The notes: a model not told the origin generated them from the letters alone. Positions 6,457 through 13,666 are shown, counted from the stretch's first letter. The stretch: DNA of 15,626 nt from Lachnospiraceae bacterium UBA7060 (GCA_002493835.1 DLAA01000067.1:6066-21691), one strand, 5' to 3'. Program-made: numbers and translations.

Positions 6457-7332
6457 TTAGCTATTCACCCTGCCGTTTGGAACCTGCTTCAATTTCACCG
6501 TGAAAGTGGTCTTTACATGAGGTTCACTTTCCAGAAAAATATCTCCCCCCAACTGCAAAGCAAGATTCTTCGCAATGGTAAGGCCCAGACCATTTCCCTG
6601 AATCTCCCGATTTCGGGAATCTTCCAGCGTGTACATCCTGTCGAAGACGTTTCTTGCAAACGCCTTCTCGATCCCTTTTCCCCTGTCCGTTATATCGATG
6701 TACACATATCCCTCCCTCTCCCGCAGCGTTAATCCGATATATTTTCCGTCGCCGCCGTAGCGCACCGCGTTCGATAGTAAATTATTTAAAATCCGGCTGA
6801 CAGCCTGCACCTCCCCCAGCGCAAAGATATCTTTTTCCGGAATGGACACCTCCACAGCGAAATCGCTTCCCTGCAAAATATCATAATAGCCTAGCACGCT
6901 TTCCCGGCACAGTTCGCTGATATTTATTTTTCCAATCTCAAGATCCATGTCACCGGCTTCCAGCTTCGCGAGCGTAAAAAACTGATTGATCAGCTCCATC
7001 ACTTGACCGGCCTTTGCCTCCACTTTACGAAGCTCTTCATTTTCCCCATCCGCAAGACGCATCATCTCCAAATACCCCAAAATGACCGTCAGCGGCGTCT
7101 TAATGTCATGGGAGATATTGGAAAGCATCTTTTTATAAGATATCTCTTTTTTTCGATAATCCGCCTTGATATTCCGGCGGTCCGCAAGCAGCCGGTTGAT
7201 CTGGGCACACAGCTCCTGAAGCGCCCTGTTATCCGTAAACACCATCACCTTTTCGTCGCTGTCCTGTTCTATAATATCAGACAGCGTTTGGCTGATCTGT
7301 CTCAATTTCGCATTCAGACTTCCGTTTCTCAT
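6457..7332 (-). CDS. Sensor histidine kinase, apparently cytoplasmic
   Basis: Kinase of 291 residues that should autophosphorylate and pass phosphate to the regulator encoded upstream. The H-box is SNISHDIKTPLTVILGYLEM with His at 75, the N-box NNLLSNAVRYG at about 183-193, G1 DRGKG at 216-220 and G2 GNGLGL at 247-252. The first 70 residues are polar and helical, with no hydrophobic stretch long enough to cross the membrane; comparable kinases beside BcrAB- or Bce-type transporters have one or two membrane helices. The ATG at 7332 is preferred because GGAG lies six bases upstream; ATG at 7344 adds four residues. Neither start, nor the open frame further upstream, adds a membrane segment. It begins one base after the regulator's stop. 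Confidence 0.9.
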   Translation of the reverse strand: MRNGSLNAKLRQISQTLSDIIEQDSDEKVMVFTDNRALQELCAQINRLLADRRNIKADYRKKEISYKKMLSNISHDIKTPLTVILGYLEMMRLADGENEELRKVEAKAGQVMELINQFFTLAKLEAGDMDLEIGKINISELCRESVLGYYDILQGSDFAVEVSIPEKDIFALGEVQAVSRILNNLLSNAVRYGGDGKYIGLTLREREGYVYIDITDRGKGIEKAFARNVFDRMYTLEDSRNREIQGNGLGLTIAKNLALQLGGDIFLESEPHVKTTFTVKLKQVPNGRVNS

Positions 7333-7333
7333 T

Positions 7334-8026
7334 TTAATCTCCATTCCCAAACTTATAACCAATCCCCCAGACCGTGACCACAATCCGCGGCTCTCTGGAA
7401 TTGTCCTCCAGTTTGTTGCGAAGCCTGCTGATCTGCACATTCACGGCGTTCTCATCCCCAAAATAAGCGTCCTTCCAGACTTGAGAATAAATCTGCTCCT
7501 TTGTGTAAACTTTTTTCGGATTTTCCATCAACAGTTTTAAAATCTCAAACTCTTTCGCTGTCAATTCTATTTTTTCCCCGTCTTTTGTGACGGAATACTC
7601 CTCTGCATCAAGAAGAAGACCGCCCCGTTTCAGAACGCCCTTCTTCTCTTTCTCCTGCGCCGCATACTGTGTACTTCTCCGGATATTGGCCTTGATTCTT
7701 GCCAGCACCTCCGTGACCGAAAAGGGTTTTGTGATATAATCGTCAGCCCCCAGTCCCAGCCCCAGCGTCTTGTCCGAATCCGTATCCTTCGCAGACATGA
7801 TAATGATAGGCACTGTGCTTTTCTCCCGAATGGTTCTCATGACCTCCATCCCGCTTTTCTTCGGTATCATCAAATCCAGCAGAACCAGACTATATTCTCC
7901 TTTGGTAAACTTCTCACAGGCGCTCTCGCCGTCAAAAGCTGTCTCCACCTCAAAATGCTCTGTGGCCAGAAAGCTCTCCAACATACCGCTGATTTCCGGA
8001 TCATCCTCCACTAGTAAAATTCTCAA
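7334..8026 (-). CDS. OmpR/PhoB-family response regulator
   Basis: Response regulator of 230 residues. The receiver domain covers about 1-115, with acidic residues E7, D8 and D9, phospho-acceptor D51 (LVLLDLMIP), switch Ser 78 and conserved Lys 100 (DYITKPF). A winged-helix DNA-binding domain covers about 130-228, with TAKEFEILKLLMENP and the recognition region NVQISRLRNKLED. The start codon is TTG at 8024-8026; it fits because the protein begins exactly at the conserved first strand (RILLVEDD) and GGAGG lies nine bases upstream, with AGAGGA nearer. First gene of the leftward regulator-kinase-ATPase-permease operon. Likely target: the repeats at 6390-6407 (inference). Confidence 0.94.
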   Translation of the reverse strand: MRILLVEDDPEISGMLESFLATEHFEVETAFDGESACEKFTKGEYSLVLLDLMIPKKSGMEVMRTIREKSTVPIIIMSAKDTDSDKTLGLGLGADDYITKPFSVTEVLARIKANIRRSTQYAAQEKEKKGVLKRGGLLLDAEEYSVTKDGEKIELTAKEFEILKLLMENPKKVYTKEQIYSQVWKDAYFGDENAVNVQISRLRNKLEDNSREPRIVVTVWGIGYKFGNGD

Positions 8027-8087
8027 CTGTCCTCTCCTCCCCGCGGCGCCAATGTCCTAACATAGTGATAACGCGGCGCTGATATAC

Positions 8088-8116
8088 ATTATAAGCTTTT
8101 CTGATCAACCGTTCAA
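8088..8116 (-). promoter_or_regulatory. Promoter for the two-component system
   Basis: Minus strand TTGAAC (8111-8116), 17 bases, TATAAT (8088-8093). Start point near 8081, leader of about 55 bases. The leader holds CGCGGCGC twice (8042-8049 and 8072-8079, plus-strand reading), which may only reflect local GC-rich sequence. Confidence 0.6.
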
Positions 8117-8205
8117 TCCGCCCCGGGCCGTGAATAGTACGCGAATGGTACTTGAACAGCAACGGTAAAAGCTGCTTTACATAGATCAGAAATGCGCATT
8201 TGTGC

Positions 8206-8233
8206 TTGACAAAATTCATCTTTCTAATAAAAT
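8206..8233 (+). promoter_or_regulatory. Rightward promoter upstream of the TauE/SafE gene
   Basis: TTGACA (8206-8211), 16 bases, TAAAAT (8228-8233). Start point near 8240, inside the palindrome at 8235-8248. This is the only good promoter in front of the permease gene at 8396. Confidence 0.6.
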
Positions 8234-8234
8234 A

Positions 8235-8248
8235 GTTCTAAATAGAAC
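8235..8248 (+). promoter_or_regulatory. Palindromic operator GTTCTA-AA-TAGAAC
   Basis: A perfect 6-bp inverted repeat with a 2-base centre covering the expected transcription start. Size and position resemble MarR-family operators, which typically sit at the promoter of the repressor's own gene. No regulator gene follows here. Confidence 0.5.
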
Positions 8249-8395
8249 AGCAACAGGAGACATCACTATGCCGCCACGTCCGTAATTGCTGATGGGCAGG
8301 CCGCAAAAGAACATTTCCTCTCAATTCTGCTAAAAGGTTCTCCCAGGAGAATATTTCATTCTGTCGTTTACTATATTAAAGGAGAAGATGTAATC
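8246..8395 (+). other. Leader with mini-ORF and protein-like open frame; possible gene remnant
   Basis: AGGAGA at 8255-8260 is well placed for an ATG at 8270, but that frame stops after five codons (M-P-P-R-P). Another frame is open for 50 codons from the TAG at 8243-8245 and runs straight into the permease ATG at 8396. Its translation looks protein-like (YAATSVIADGQAAKEHFLSI and onward to KGEDVI). It has no start codon with a ribosome binding site, so it may be the tail of a deleted gene. I do not recognise the family with confidence; it could also be chance. Confidence 0.3.
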
Positions 8396-9163
8396 ATGTT
8401 TCAATTTATCATCTGTTTTATCGCAGGGATCGGCGCCGGACTCGGCACGGGATTTGCAGGAATGAGCGCCGCAGCAGTCATCAGCCCGATGCTGATTACC
8501 TTCCTGGGGCTTCCGGCATACGAAGCCGTAGGAATTGCCTTGGCAAGTGACGTTCTGGCAAGCGCCATCAGCGCATACACCTATGGAAAAAATAAAAATC
8601 TGGATATCCGAAACGGCATCGTGATGATGGCGGCTGTTTTATGTTTTACGCTGGTCGGAAGCTTCGTCGCCAGCCTGGTTCCCAACACCACCATGGGGAG
8701 TTTTTCCGTCTTTATGACATTCTTACTCGGTGTTAAATTTATCGTAAAACCGGTTATGACCACAAAAGAATCCATGACTACTGTCAGCGCCAAAAAACGC
8801 ATCATCCAGTCTGTCCTAAGCGGCACAATCGTGGGCTTCATCTGTGGCTTTGTGGGAGCTGGCGGCGGCATGATGATGCTCTTGCTTCTGACAAGCATTC
8901 TCGGATATGAGTTGAAGACTGCCGTAGGAACAAGCGTATTTATTATGGCATTTACCGCTTTCACGGGAGCCGCCAGCCACTTTGTCATCGGCGGCATGCC
9001 CGATATCAAATGCCTGATTTTTTGTGTGGCATCCACTCTGCTCTGGGCGAGAATCGCCGCCAAGTTTGCGAACAAAGCCAGCGCTGCCACTTTAAACCGG
9101 GCGACCGGCGTGGTGCTCGTGGTGCTTGGCGCAGCTATTTTGGGAGTGAAGTATTTCGGGTAA
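8396..9163 (+). CDS. TauE/SafE-family membrane permease
   Basis: Integral membrane protein of 255 residues, the usual length for the TauE/SafE (formerly DUF81) family, whose characterised members move sulfite, sulfoacetate or other small organic anions. About eight hydrophobic segments are visible in two halves with related glycine-rich starts: GIGAGLGTGFAGMSAAAVIS near residues 11-30 and GFICGFVGAGGGMMMLLLL near 150. The start at 8396 follows AAAGGAG by 11 bases, a rather long spacing. The frame is open upstream without another start. It appears monocistronic, behind the promoter at 8206-8233 and its operator, and convergent with the DUF4180 gene. The substrate cannot be inferred here; no sulfur-metabolism gene is nearby. 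Confidence 0.9.
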   Translation: MFQFIICFIAGIGAGLGTGFAGMSAAAVISPMLITFLGLPAYEAVGIALASDVLASAISAYTYGKNKNLDIRNGIVMMAAVLCFTLVGSFVASLVPNTTMGSFSVFMTFLLGVKFIVKPVMTTKESMTTVSAKKRIIQSVLSGTIVGFICGFVGAGGGMMMLLLLTSILGYELKTAVGTSVFIMAFTAFTGAASHFVIGGMPDIKCLIFCVASTLLWARIAAKFANKASAATLNRATGVVLVVLGAAILGVKYFG

Positions 9164-9220
9164 ATTTATTTTTCCCCTTACAGAATCAATCCACAAAAAA
9201 CTGGAATCTGTACACGCCTG

Positions 9221-9589
9221 TTATTGTGTCCTTGTCAATTTCTGCACTGCCTCTTCCTTTGTTGACACAAAGAAAAAGTCTTTCCCATGGTTCGACTCGT
9301 AGATAAAATCTTTCAACGGCTTGCTTGTATAATGCGAATAATCCCCATAGACAGCCGCCTTCACATGATAATTCATAAACTTCTGGAGAATCTCGCCCGC
9401 CATACCTGTACTAAGGATGAAAAATTCCTCACATACCGCCTCTTTATCAATGGCAATCCTCTCCGCACCTGTCTCATACTTCACGGTCATCACCAGATCC
9501 AGAGCCGACTGCGTATCAACAATCACCATCTCATCACCGGAAACAACTGCAATATCAATCCCGTTATCTTTCAAATGTTCAATATTCAT
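9221..9589 (-). CDS. DUF4180 domain-containing protein
   Basis: Small soluble protein of 122 residues matching the whole DUF4180 family: SGDEMVIVDTQSALDLVM, then RIAIDKEAVCEEFFILSTGM, AGEILQKFMNYHVKAAVYGD and KDFIYESNHGKDFFFVSTKE. The family has no established biochemical function; the strand-helix pattern suggests a compact alpha/beta fold. There is no signal peptide or membrane segment. AAGGAGGAG lies just before the ATG at 9589, a strong ribosome binding site, and a near-consensus promoter stands at 9639-9667, so it is its own transcription unit and probably well expressed. DUF4180 genes often occur singly near regulators and transporters; the neighbours here say nothing firm about its role. 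Confidence 0.88.
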   Translation of the reverse strand: MNIEHLKDNGIDIAVVSGDEMVIVDTQSALDLVMTVKYETGAERIAIDKEAVCEEFFILSTGMAGEILQKFMNYHVKAAVYGDYSHYTSKPLKDFIYESNHGKDFFFVSTKEEAVQKLTRTQ

Positions 9590-9638
9590 AATCTCCTCCT
9601 TAACTCAAATCTGCAGTACAAATTCCAGTTGGAGATAG

Positions 9639-9667
9639 ATTTTACAGGGTAACACATAAATTGTCAA
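9639..9667 (-). promoter_or_regulatory. Promoter for the DUF4180 gene
   Basis: Minus strand TTGACA (9662-9667), 17 bases, TAAAAT (9639-9644). Start point near 9632, leader about 43 bases. TTAC-CCT-GTAA, a small inverted repeat, lies between the two hexamers and touches the -10; it could be an operator half-pair but is short. Confidence 0.65.
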
Positions 9668-9752
9668 GCACCGTTTTCTCCGTCCGCCCCGGATACAGGC
9701 CCCCATTTTCCATTCTTCCTGCCTCATTCCCGTTCCCTGACTGTTACCTAGA

Positions 9753-10988
9753 TCAACTCCCCTCCAGTTTCTTAAAAAAGCTTGCGGCAAGCAGCCCAAT
9801 CACGCATACCATGATACCCGATGGAATCAATACAAGATACACCGCTCCATGGAACCTGTCAAATAAAAATCCATATGCCATCTGTCCTACCGGCTGTGCA
9901 CACATCGTGACAGCGGCTGTATAAGACATAATCTTCCCTATCAGTTCATCCGGTGTATTCTGCTGAATCATGGATACCGCAAAAATAGAAAAAATACTGA
10001 TCGCAGCCTGCATACCACAAAAGGAAGCAACAAGCACAGCATATCTGATAGACACGCTGGACGGAAAAAGAAATACGACTCCCGCCGGAATGATGCAGAC
10101 ACCGATTGCCGCAAGCACATACGATAATCTGCCAGATTTTAATTTCCCCGTAAGAAGCCCCGCAGCGATGCTTCCCAAAATAGTTGCCACCGCCAATGCA
10201 CTCTCCGCCCCGCCATAAAACTCTGCATCCAGACCAAGCACAGTCCGCACAAGAAAAGGCAGCCCGACCAATGTAACCCCCATGACAAAAAAACGCGAGA
10301 TTGCCACCAGAAGCAGCATTTTCATAATATCCGGCCGCTCCTTCGTGATAAAGCGGATACTATCGAAAAAATCATTCTTTACCATGGATAAAATATTTCC
10401 TTTGAAATCCCTGTCCTGACAGCTCAATCTGATAAAACATTCAAACAGAGCCGTAATAAAAAAGCACACAACACTTGCATACATTACCGGCTTCAAGCCG
10501 ACTGCCGCATACAAAATGCCGCCCAGCAAAGGCGCAATCAGATAAGAAATAGATGCTACCTGGTTCACAACCGCATTTCCCTTAATAATGTTATCGCCTG
10601 ACAACATTTGCGGGATACAAGCCTGCACCGTAGGTGTCTCAAATGCCCCAAGAACGGAGAGTACTATCAGCAGCACGCCGATCACCGCAATGGCATTCCT
10701 CCCGGACAAAAAGACTGCCGCGCATAAAACAGACATACCTGTCAAAGTATCCAGCGCCACCATGACATTCCTTCTGTCTGCCCGGTCAGCCAGAATGCCG
10801 CCAATAGGTGATAAAAGGATTGTGGGGATTGTCGCAATAGATAAAATACCTGCAAACACAGCCGCCGAACCGGTCACTTCCAAAACATACATAGACAATG
10901 CCAGACGCAGGATATAATTGCCAAACAAAGAACTTGCCTGTCCCAGTACAAGGAGTGTGAAATTTTTCGTAAACAGTTTCTTCTCCAT
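9753..10988 (-). CDS. MFS transporter (MFS_3 / EntS-Mef type exporter)
   Basis: Proton-coupled exporter of 411 residues with about 12 hydrophobic segments, the normal length for MFS drug exporters. The N-terminus (NFTLLVLGQASSLFGNYILR) is typical of the MFS_3 group that includes macrolide (Mef) and enterobactin (EntS) exporters. Motif A, GGILADRADRR, is at about 63-73, between the second and third helices. The centre carries the cytoplasmic loop (CQDRDFKGN...ITKERPDIMK). It starts only three bases after the TetR stop codon; its AAGGAG ribosome binding site lies inside the end of the TetR gene. The pair is one operon, so TetR most likely controls this exporter and senses its substrate (inference). 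The substrate cannot be named. Confidence 0.92.
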   Translation of the reverse strand: MEKKLFTKNFTLLVLGQASSLFGNYILRLALSMYVLEVTGSAAVFAGILSIATIPTILLSPIGGILADRADRRNVMVALDTLTGMSVLCAAVFLSGRNAIAVIGVLLIVLSVLGAFETPTVQACIPQMLSGDNIIKGNAVVNQVASISYLIAPLLGGILYAAVGLKPVMYASVVCFFITALFECFIRLSCQDRDFKGNILSMVKNDFFDSIRFITKERPDIMKMLLLVAISRFFVMGVTLVGLPFLVRTVLGLDAEFYGGAESALAVATILGSIAAGLLTGKLKSGRLSYVLAAIGVCIIPAGVVFLFPSSVSIRYAVLVASFCGMQAAISIFSIFAVSMIQQNTPDELIGKIMSYTAAVTMCAQPVGQMAYGFLFDRFHGAVYLVLIPSGIMVCVIGLLAASFFKKLEGS

Positions 10989-10991
10989 CTG

Positions 10992-11645
10992 CTACTCCTT
11001 CCTTTGTTCCCTATCTCTTCTCAGTATCTTCTCTGTCCGTTCATACATCTCATCCTCTATGATTGGCAGTCCCATTGCCGAAAGAACCTCCGCAACAAAC
11101 CGGCATTTACGCTGTATTTCTTCTGCATCCGCCGGAAACACAGACGGGAGCAGCCAAAAATTGACAAGCGGCAGCAGTTCGGAAAGCTCCTTTGCGTATT
11201 CCGTCCGGATAGAACCGTCACGCCGTCCTTCCTCGATCAATTCGAACCATAAAGGTGTCAGTACCCGCCGATTGGCCTCCACTGCGGCCGCCAGAATGCG
11301 CGGATCTTTTAAAATAGGAATGGCCTGTATGTTTAACTCTTCTCTATCCCCGTCAGCCCGGTCAAAAGCAAGCACCTCCCGAATTTTCTGCAGCCCGTTC
11401 AGGTCAGAACGCCCCCTGACTGCATCAAAAGGATTGTTTTCCAAAAACATTTGATCCCCTAAAGCGTGCATGACTTCTTCTTTACTCTGGAAAAAACGGT
11501 AGAACATCCCCTTTGCGCCGCCAGCCACCTCCATAATATCCGTAATGGCCGTTTCCTCATAACCTTTTGATAAAAACAATTCCCTTGCCGCGTCTAAAAT
11601 CTCTTTCTTCCATTGTTCCGGCTGTTTTTTTACTGGCCTTGCCAA
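10992..11645 (-). CDS. TetR/AcrR-family transcriptional regulator
   Basis: Repressor of 217 residues, the usual family length. The helix-turn-helix lies at about 33-52 (TAITDIMEVAGGAKGMFYRF) after the first helix (EILDAARELFLSKGYEET). The remaining 150 residues form the variable ligand-binding and dimer domain. The start codon is TTG at 11643-11645; an ATG seven bases upstream is out of frame, and AGGGGG lies about ten bases before the TTG. First gene of a two-gene operon with the MFS exporter. A perfect 37-bp palindrome covers its promoter, so autorepression with release by an exporter substrate is the expected logic (family knowledge plus inference). Confidence 0.92.
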   Translation of the reverse strand: MARPVKKQPEQWKKEILDAARELFLSKGYEETAITDIMEVAGGAKGMFYRFFQSKEEVMHALGDQMFLENNPFDAVRGRSDLNGLQKIREVLAFDRADGDREELNIQAIPILKDPRILAAAVEANRRVLTPLWFELIEEGRRDGSIRTEYAKELSELLPLVNFWLLPSVFPADAEEIQRKCRFVAEVLSAMGLPIIEDEMYERTEKILRRDREQRKE

Positions 11646-11660
11646 TTTTCATGCACCCCC

Positions 11661-11697
11661 TATAGTAGTTATTGACCTTTGGTCAATAACTACTATA
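11661..11697 (-). promoter_or_regulatory. Perfect palindromic operator of the TetR-MFS operon
   Basis: Arms TATAGTAGTTATTGACC (11661-11677) and its exact reverse complement (11681-11697) flank a 3-base TTT centre. The inner TTGACC-TTT-GGTCAA resembles known TetR-family sites. It overlaps the -10 and start point of the promoter at 11692-11720, so a bound dimer, or two, would block initiation. Confidence 0.85.
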
Positions 11698-11720
11698 TAT
11701 GATTAACAACCAAATGTCAA
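11692..11720 (-). promoter_or_regulatory. Promoter of the TetR-MFS operon
   Basis: Minus strand TTGACA (11715-11720), 17 bases, TATAGT (11692-11697). Start point near 11685, inside the palindrome. A second pair, TTGACC with TATAGG 16 bases later, lies wholly within the palindrome but would leave almost no leader. Confidence 0.65.
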
Positions 11721-11787
11721 CAGCTACAAATACAGTTTTCCGGCACCGCCCAAACAGACCATACCATACAGGACCTAGCTTTCCCGT

Positions 11788-11849
11788 AAAAAGAAACAGG
11801 GCTTTAAATCACCCTAAAGCTTCCCAGCCAAGGCGAATCAAAGTCCTGT
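11788..11849 (-). terminator. Intrinsic terminator after the MATE gene
   Basis: On the minus strand ACAGGACTTTGATTC (11835-11849) pairs with GATTTAAAGCCCTGT (11796-11810), about 12 of 15 positions plus G-U pairs, followed by TTCTTTTT. It lies 40 bases past the MATE stop codon. The loop contains a second possible stem (CTTTA with TAAAG). Confidence 0.6.
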
Positions 11850-11889
11850 CTTTGTCATTTCTTTTATAACCTCACACTTCTCTAAAACT

Positions 11890-13227
11890 TCATACCTTTG
11901 TTTCCCGATTCACTTTTACAAAATAGAGTAGATTGATCACAATCCCAAATACTGTTGCGCAGGGCGCCGCCAGACCGATCAGAGTGAGACTCGCATCCGG
12001 CTGAATACTCATGAAATAGGACATAGGCAGACGCACCATAAAGGTCTGTGCAATTCCCTGCAGCATGACAAACAATGTCTTAGAATGTCCATTGTAATAC
12101 CCAATAAAACTAAACAAGATCGCCGTCACAACTGCCTCCGGCGCAAAACCTTTCAAATACTGCGCCGCTCTGGCAATCACCGCCGCATCACTTGAAAAAA
12201 TAGCGGCCAGCAGATCACCGCGTACAAATGCAAAAACGCCAATGAAAATACCGACACCACATCCGATCGCCATTCCGGTGACCATCGCCTTCCTGGCCCG
12301 CTTCTCCTGTCCTGCCCCCACATTCTGAGCAACGAAGGAGGCCATGGACTGCATAAGGGAGCCAGGTACGAGCATGACAAAGCTCACAATCTTATTGGCC
12401 ACGCCGTAACCGGAAGAGGCGTCCAACCCCAATCTGTTGATAAAGGCACACAGCGCCAAAAATGACAGTTGTGTCAAAATCTCCTGAAAGGCAATCGGTG
12501 TTCCCACCATCACAAATTTCTTAATTTCCGGATTAAAACGGATATGCTCCTTTTTTAGCGTAAAAGGCGGCTTCCTCTTCTTGATAATGACTAAGGACAA
12601 AACTACGCTGACCGCCTGCGCCATCACGGTTGCCAGGGCAGCGCCCGCCACATTCCACTGAAAAACGGCTACAAACAGCAAATCACCTATGATATTTACC
12701 ACACACGCAATCCCCACAAAAACCAGCGGCATATTGGAATCGCCGATGCCCCGGAAAATACTGCTGATCACATTATAGGCAATAATAAAGAAGATGCCGC
12801 CGCCGCAGATGCGCACATACAATACCGTCAGATCCAAAGCCTCCTCCGGCGCCTGCATCAGAATTGCAAAGGGTCTCGCAAATACCAAGGTGACTGCCGC
12901 AAGAATAAATGACAACAGCACAAACAGGCAGATCGCGCCTCCTACCACCTGCCCCACTTTCTCCGGCTTCTTTTCTCCCATGTACTGTCCCATGACCACC
13001 GTGACACCCATGGTCAGCCCCGTAATTGTAAAGGTAATCAGATTCACAATATTGCTTCCGGTTGATACACCAGAAATTCCAGCCGTCGTTCCGAACCGCC
13101 CCACCACCAGAATATCCACCGCTCCGTACATGGCCTGCAGAACTAATGCCCCAAAAATCGGAATCATAAAACGCAGCAGTTTGGAGATAATGCTGCCCTG
13201 TGTAAAATCGCTTTTGTTATCCGTCAT
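11890..13227 (-). CDS. MATE-family efflux transporter
   Basis: Multidrug and toxin extrusion antiporter of 445 residues with about 12 membrane segments, the normal MATE length. The N-terminal half shows the family pattern MIPIFGALVLQAMYGAVDIL, GRFGTTAGISGVSTGSNI and VVMGQYMGEKKPEKV; the second half repeats it (GTPIAFQEILTQLSF, FVAQNVGAGQEKRARKAM). These conserved Gly/Gln blocks support the NorM/DinF-like class common in Firmicutes, which exports cationic drugs or metabolites using Na+ or H+. The ATG at 13227 has a weak GGA-rich leader. A likely promoter is TAAAAT or TATAAT within 13270-13312 (minus strand), with only poor -35 matches. It appears to be transcribed alone, between terminators on both sides. 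Confidence 0.92.
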   Translation of the reverse strand: MTDNKSDFTQGSIISKLLRFMIPIFGALVLQAMYGAVDILVVGRFGTTAGISGVSTGSNIVNLITFTITGLTMGVTVVMGQYMGEKKPEKVGQVVGGAICLFVLLSFILAAVTLVFARPFAILMQAPEEALDLTVLYVRICGGGIFFIIAYNVISSIFRGIGDSNMPLVFVGIACVVNIIGDLLFVAVFQWNVAGAALATVMAQAVSVVLSLVIIKKRKPPFTLKKEHIRFNPEIKKFVMVGTPIAFQEILTQLSFLALCAFINRLGLDASSGYGVANKIVSFVMLVPGSLMQSMASFVAQNVGAGQEKRARKAMVTGMAIGCGVGIFIGVFAFVRGDLLAAIFSSDAAVIARAAQYLKGFAPEAVVTAILFSFIGYYNGHSKTLFVMLQGIAQTFMVRLPMSYFMSIQPDASLTLIGLAAPCATVFGIVINLLYFVKVNRETKV

Positions 13228-13340
13228 ATTTCCATTTACCTTTTCATTTTTGTGAAATTCGCATATATCTATTTTATCTTATACCTCTCCACATGTCACC
13301 TGTACAATTATATTTTATTTCTACATCTATTCTGCCATCG

Positions 13341-13364
13341 AAAAACACCGCCTGATTTTCAGGC
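13341..13364 (-). terminator. Short hairpin with T-run upstream of the MATE gene
   Basis: GCCTGA (13359-13364 read on minus), AAA loop, TCAGGC (13350-13355), then GGTG and five Ts (13341-13345). A small intrinsic terminator or attenuator about 115 bases before the MATE start, and a second stop signal behind the hairpin at 13414-13464. Confidence 0.45.
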
Positions 13365-13413
13365 ATTAAATCTTCCAGTCATAACAATCGGCTGGGCACT
13401 CCCAATGATATAG

Positions 13414-13464
13414 ACAAAAAAGTGTAAAGTCCTTGCTCATTCAATAGACTTTACACTTTTTTGT
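13414..13464. terminator. Strong bidirectional-looking terminator hairpin
   Basis: Two perfect 18-base inverted arms (13414-13431 and 13447-13464; core AAGTGTAAAGTC / GACTTTACACTT) with a 15-base loop. Each arm carries six A or T at its outer end, so either transcript ends in a U-tract. On the minus strand it lies 20 bases past the stop of the 60-residue gene. Confidence 0.75.
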
Positions 13465-13483
13465 TTATCAGGTCATATGATTA

Positions 13484-13666
13484 TTATTCTTTGATTATAT
13501 CTAATTCAGTAAGATTGATACCGGAAGCTGTTAGTATGACTTTTAACGCCGTATAACGTCTTTTCATTTTTTTATACGCTTCTGAATCCTTTTCACAAGA
13601 TATCATATAGTCCTGCAGTCTCTCAAATTCTTCCACATTCTTCTGCATCAATTCTTTTTCGGTCAT
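13484..13666 (-). CDS. Small helical hypothetical protein (60 residues)
   Basis: A short, highly charged, probably all-helical cytoplasmic protein. Residues 1-46 give long heptad-like helices (MTEKELMQKNVEEFERLQDY and KKMKRRYTALKVIL), and the C-terminus is SGINLTELDIIKE. I do not recognise a characterised family, though short proteins ending in an LTELD-I-KE-like tail occur in Lachnospiraceae as hypotheticals (recollection, not searched). Support for a real gene comes from its place 46 bases after the phosphate-transporter gene on the same strand, a strong terminator 20 bases after its stop, and even codon use. Against it, no clear ribosome binding site precedes the ATG; GAGG lies more than 20 bases away. 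TATAAT at 13699-13704 may give it its own promoter, with a poor -35. Confidence 0.6.
   Translation of the reverse strand: MTEKELMQKNVEEFERLQDYMISCEKDSEAYKKMKRRYTALKVILTASGINLTELDIIKE

Noticed and set aside
8001..8219. Open frame of 72 codons on the minus strand before the response-regulator gene
   Set aside because: Covers the predicted promoter and leader of the regulator, overlaps its start, and has no recognisable family or ribosome binding site.
9164..9220. Shared terminator between the convergent TauE and DUF4180 genes
   Set aside because: ACAGAATC and GAATCTGT can pair with one mismatch, but no T-run follows on either strand.
10918..11454. Serine-rich 178-codon plus-strand frame
   Set aside because: Antisense shadow of the TetR gene; low-complexity Ser/Arg composition and no start signal.
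12794..13255. 153-codon plus-strand frame rich in Pro, Thr and Ile
   Set aside because: Antisense shadow of the MATE gene.
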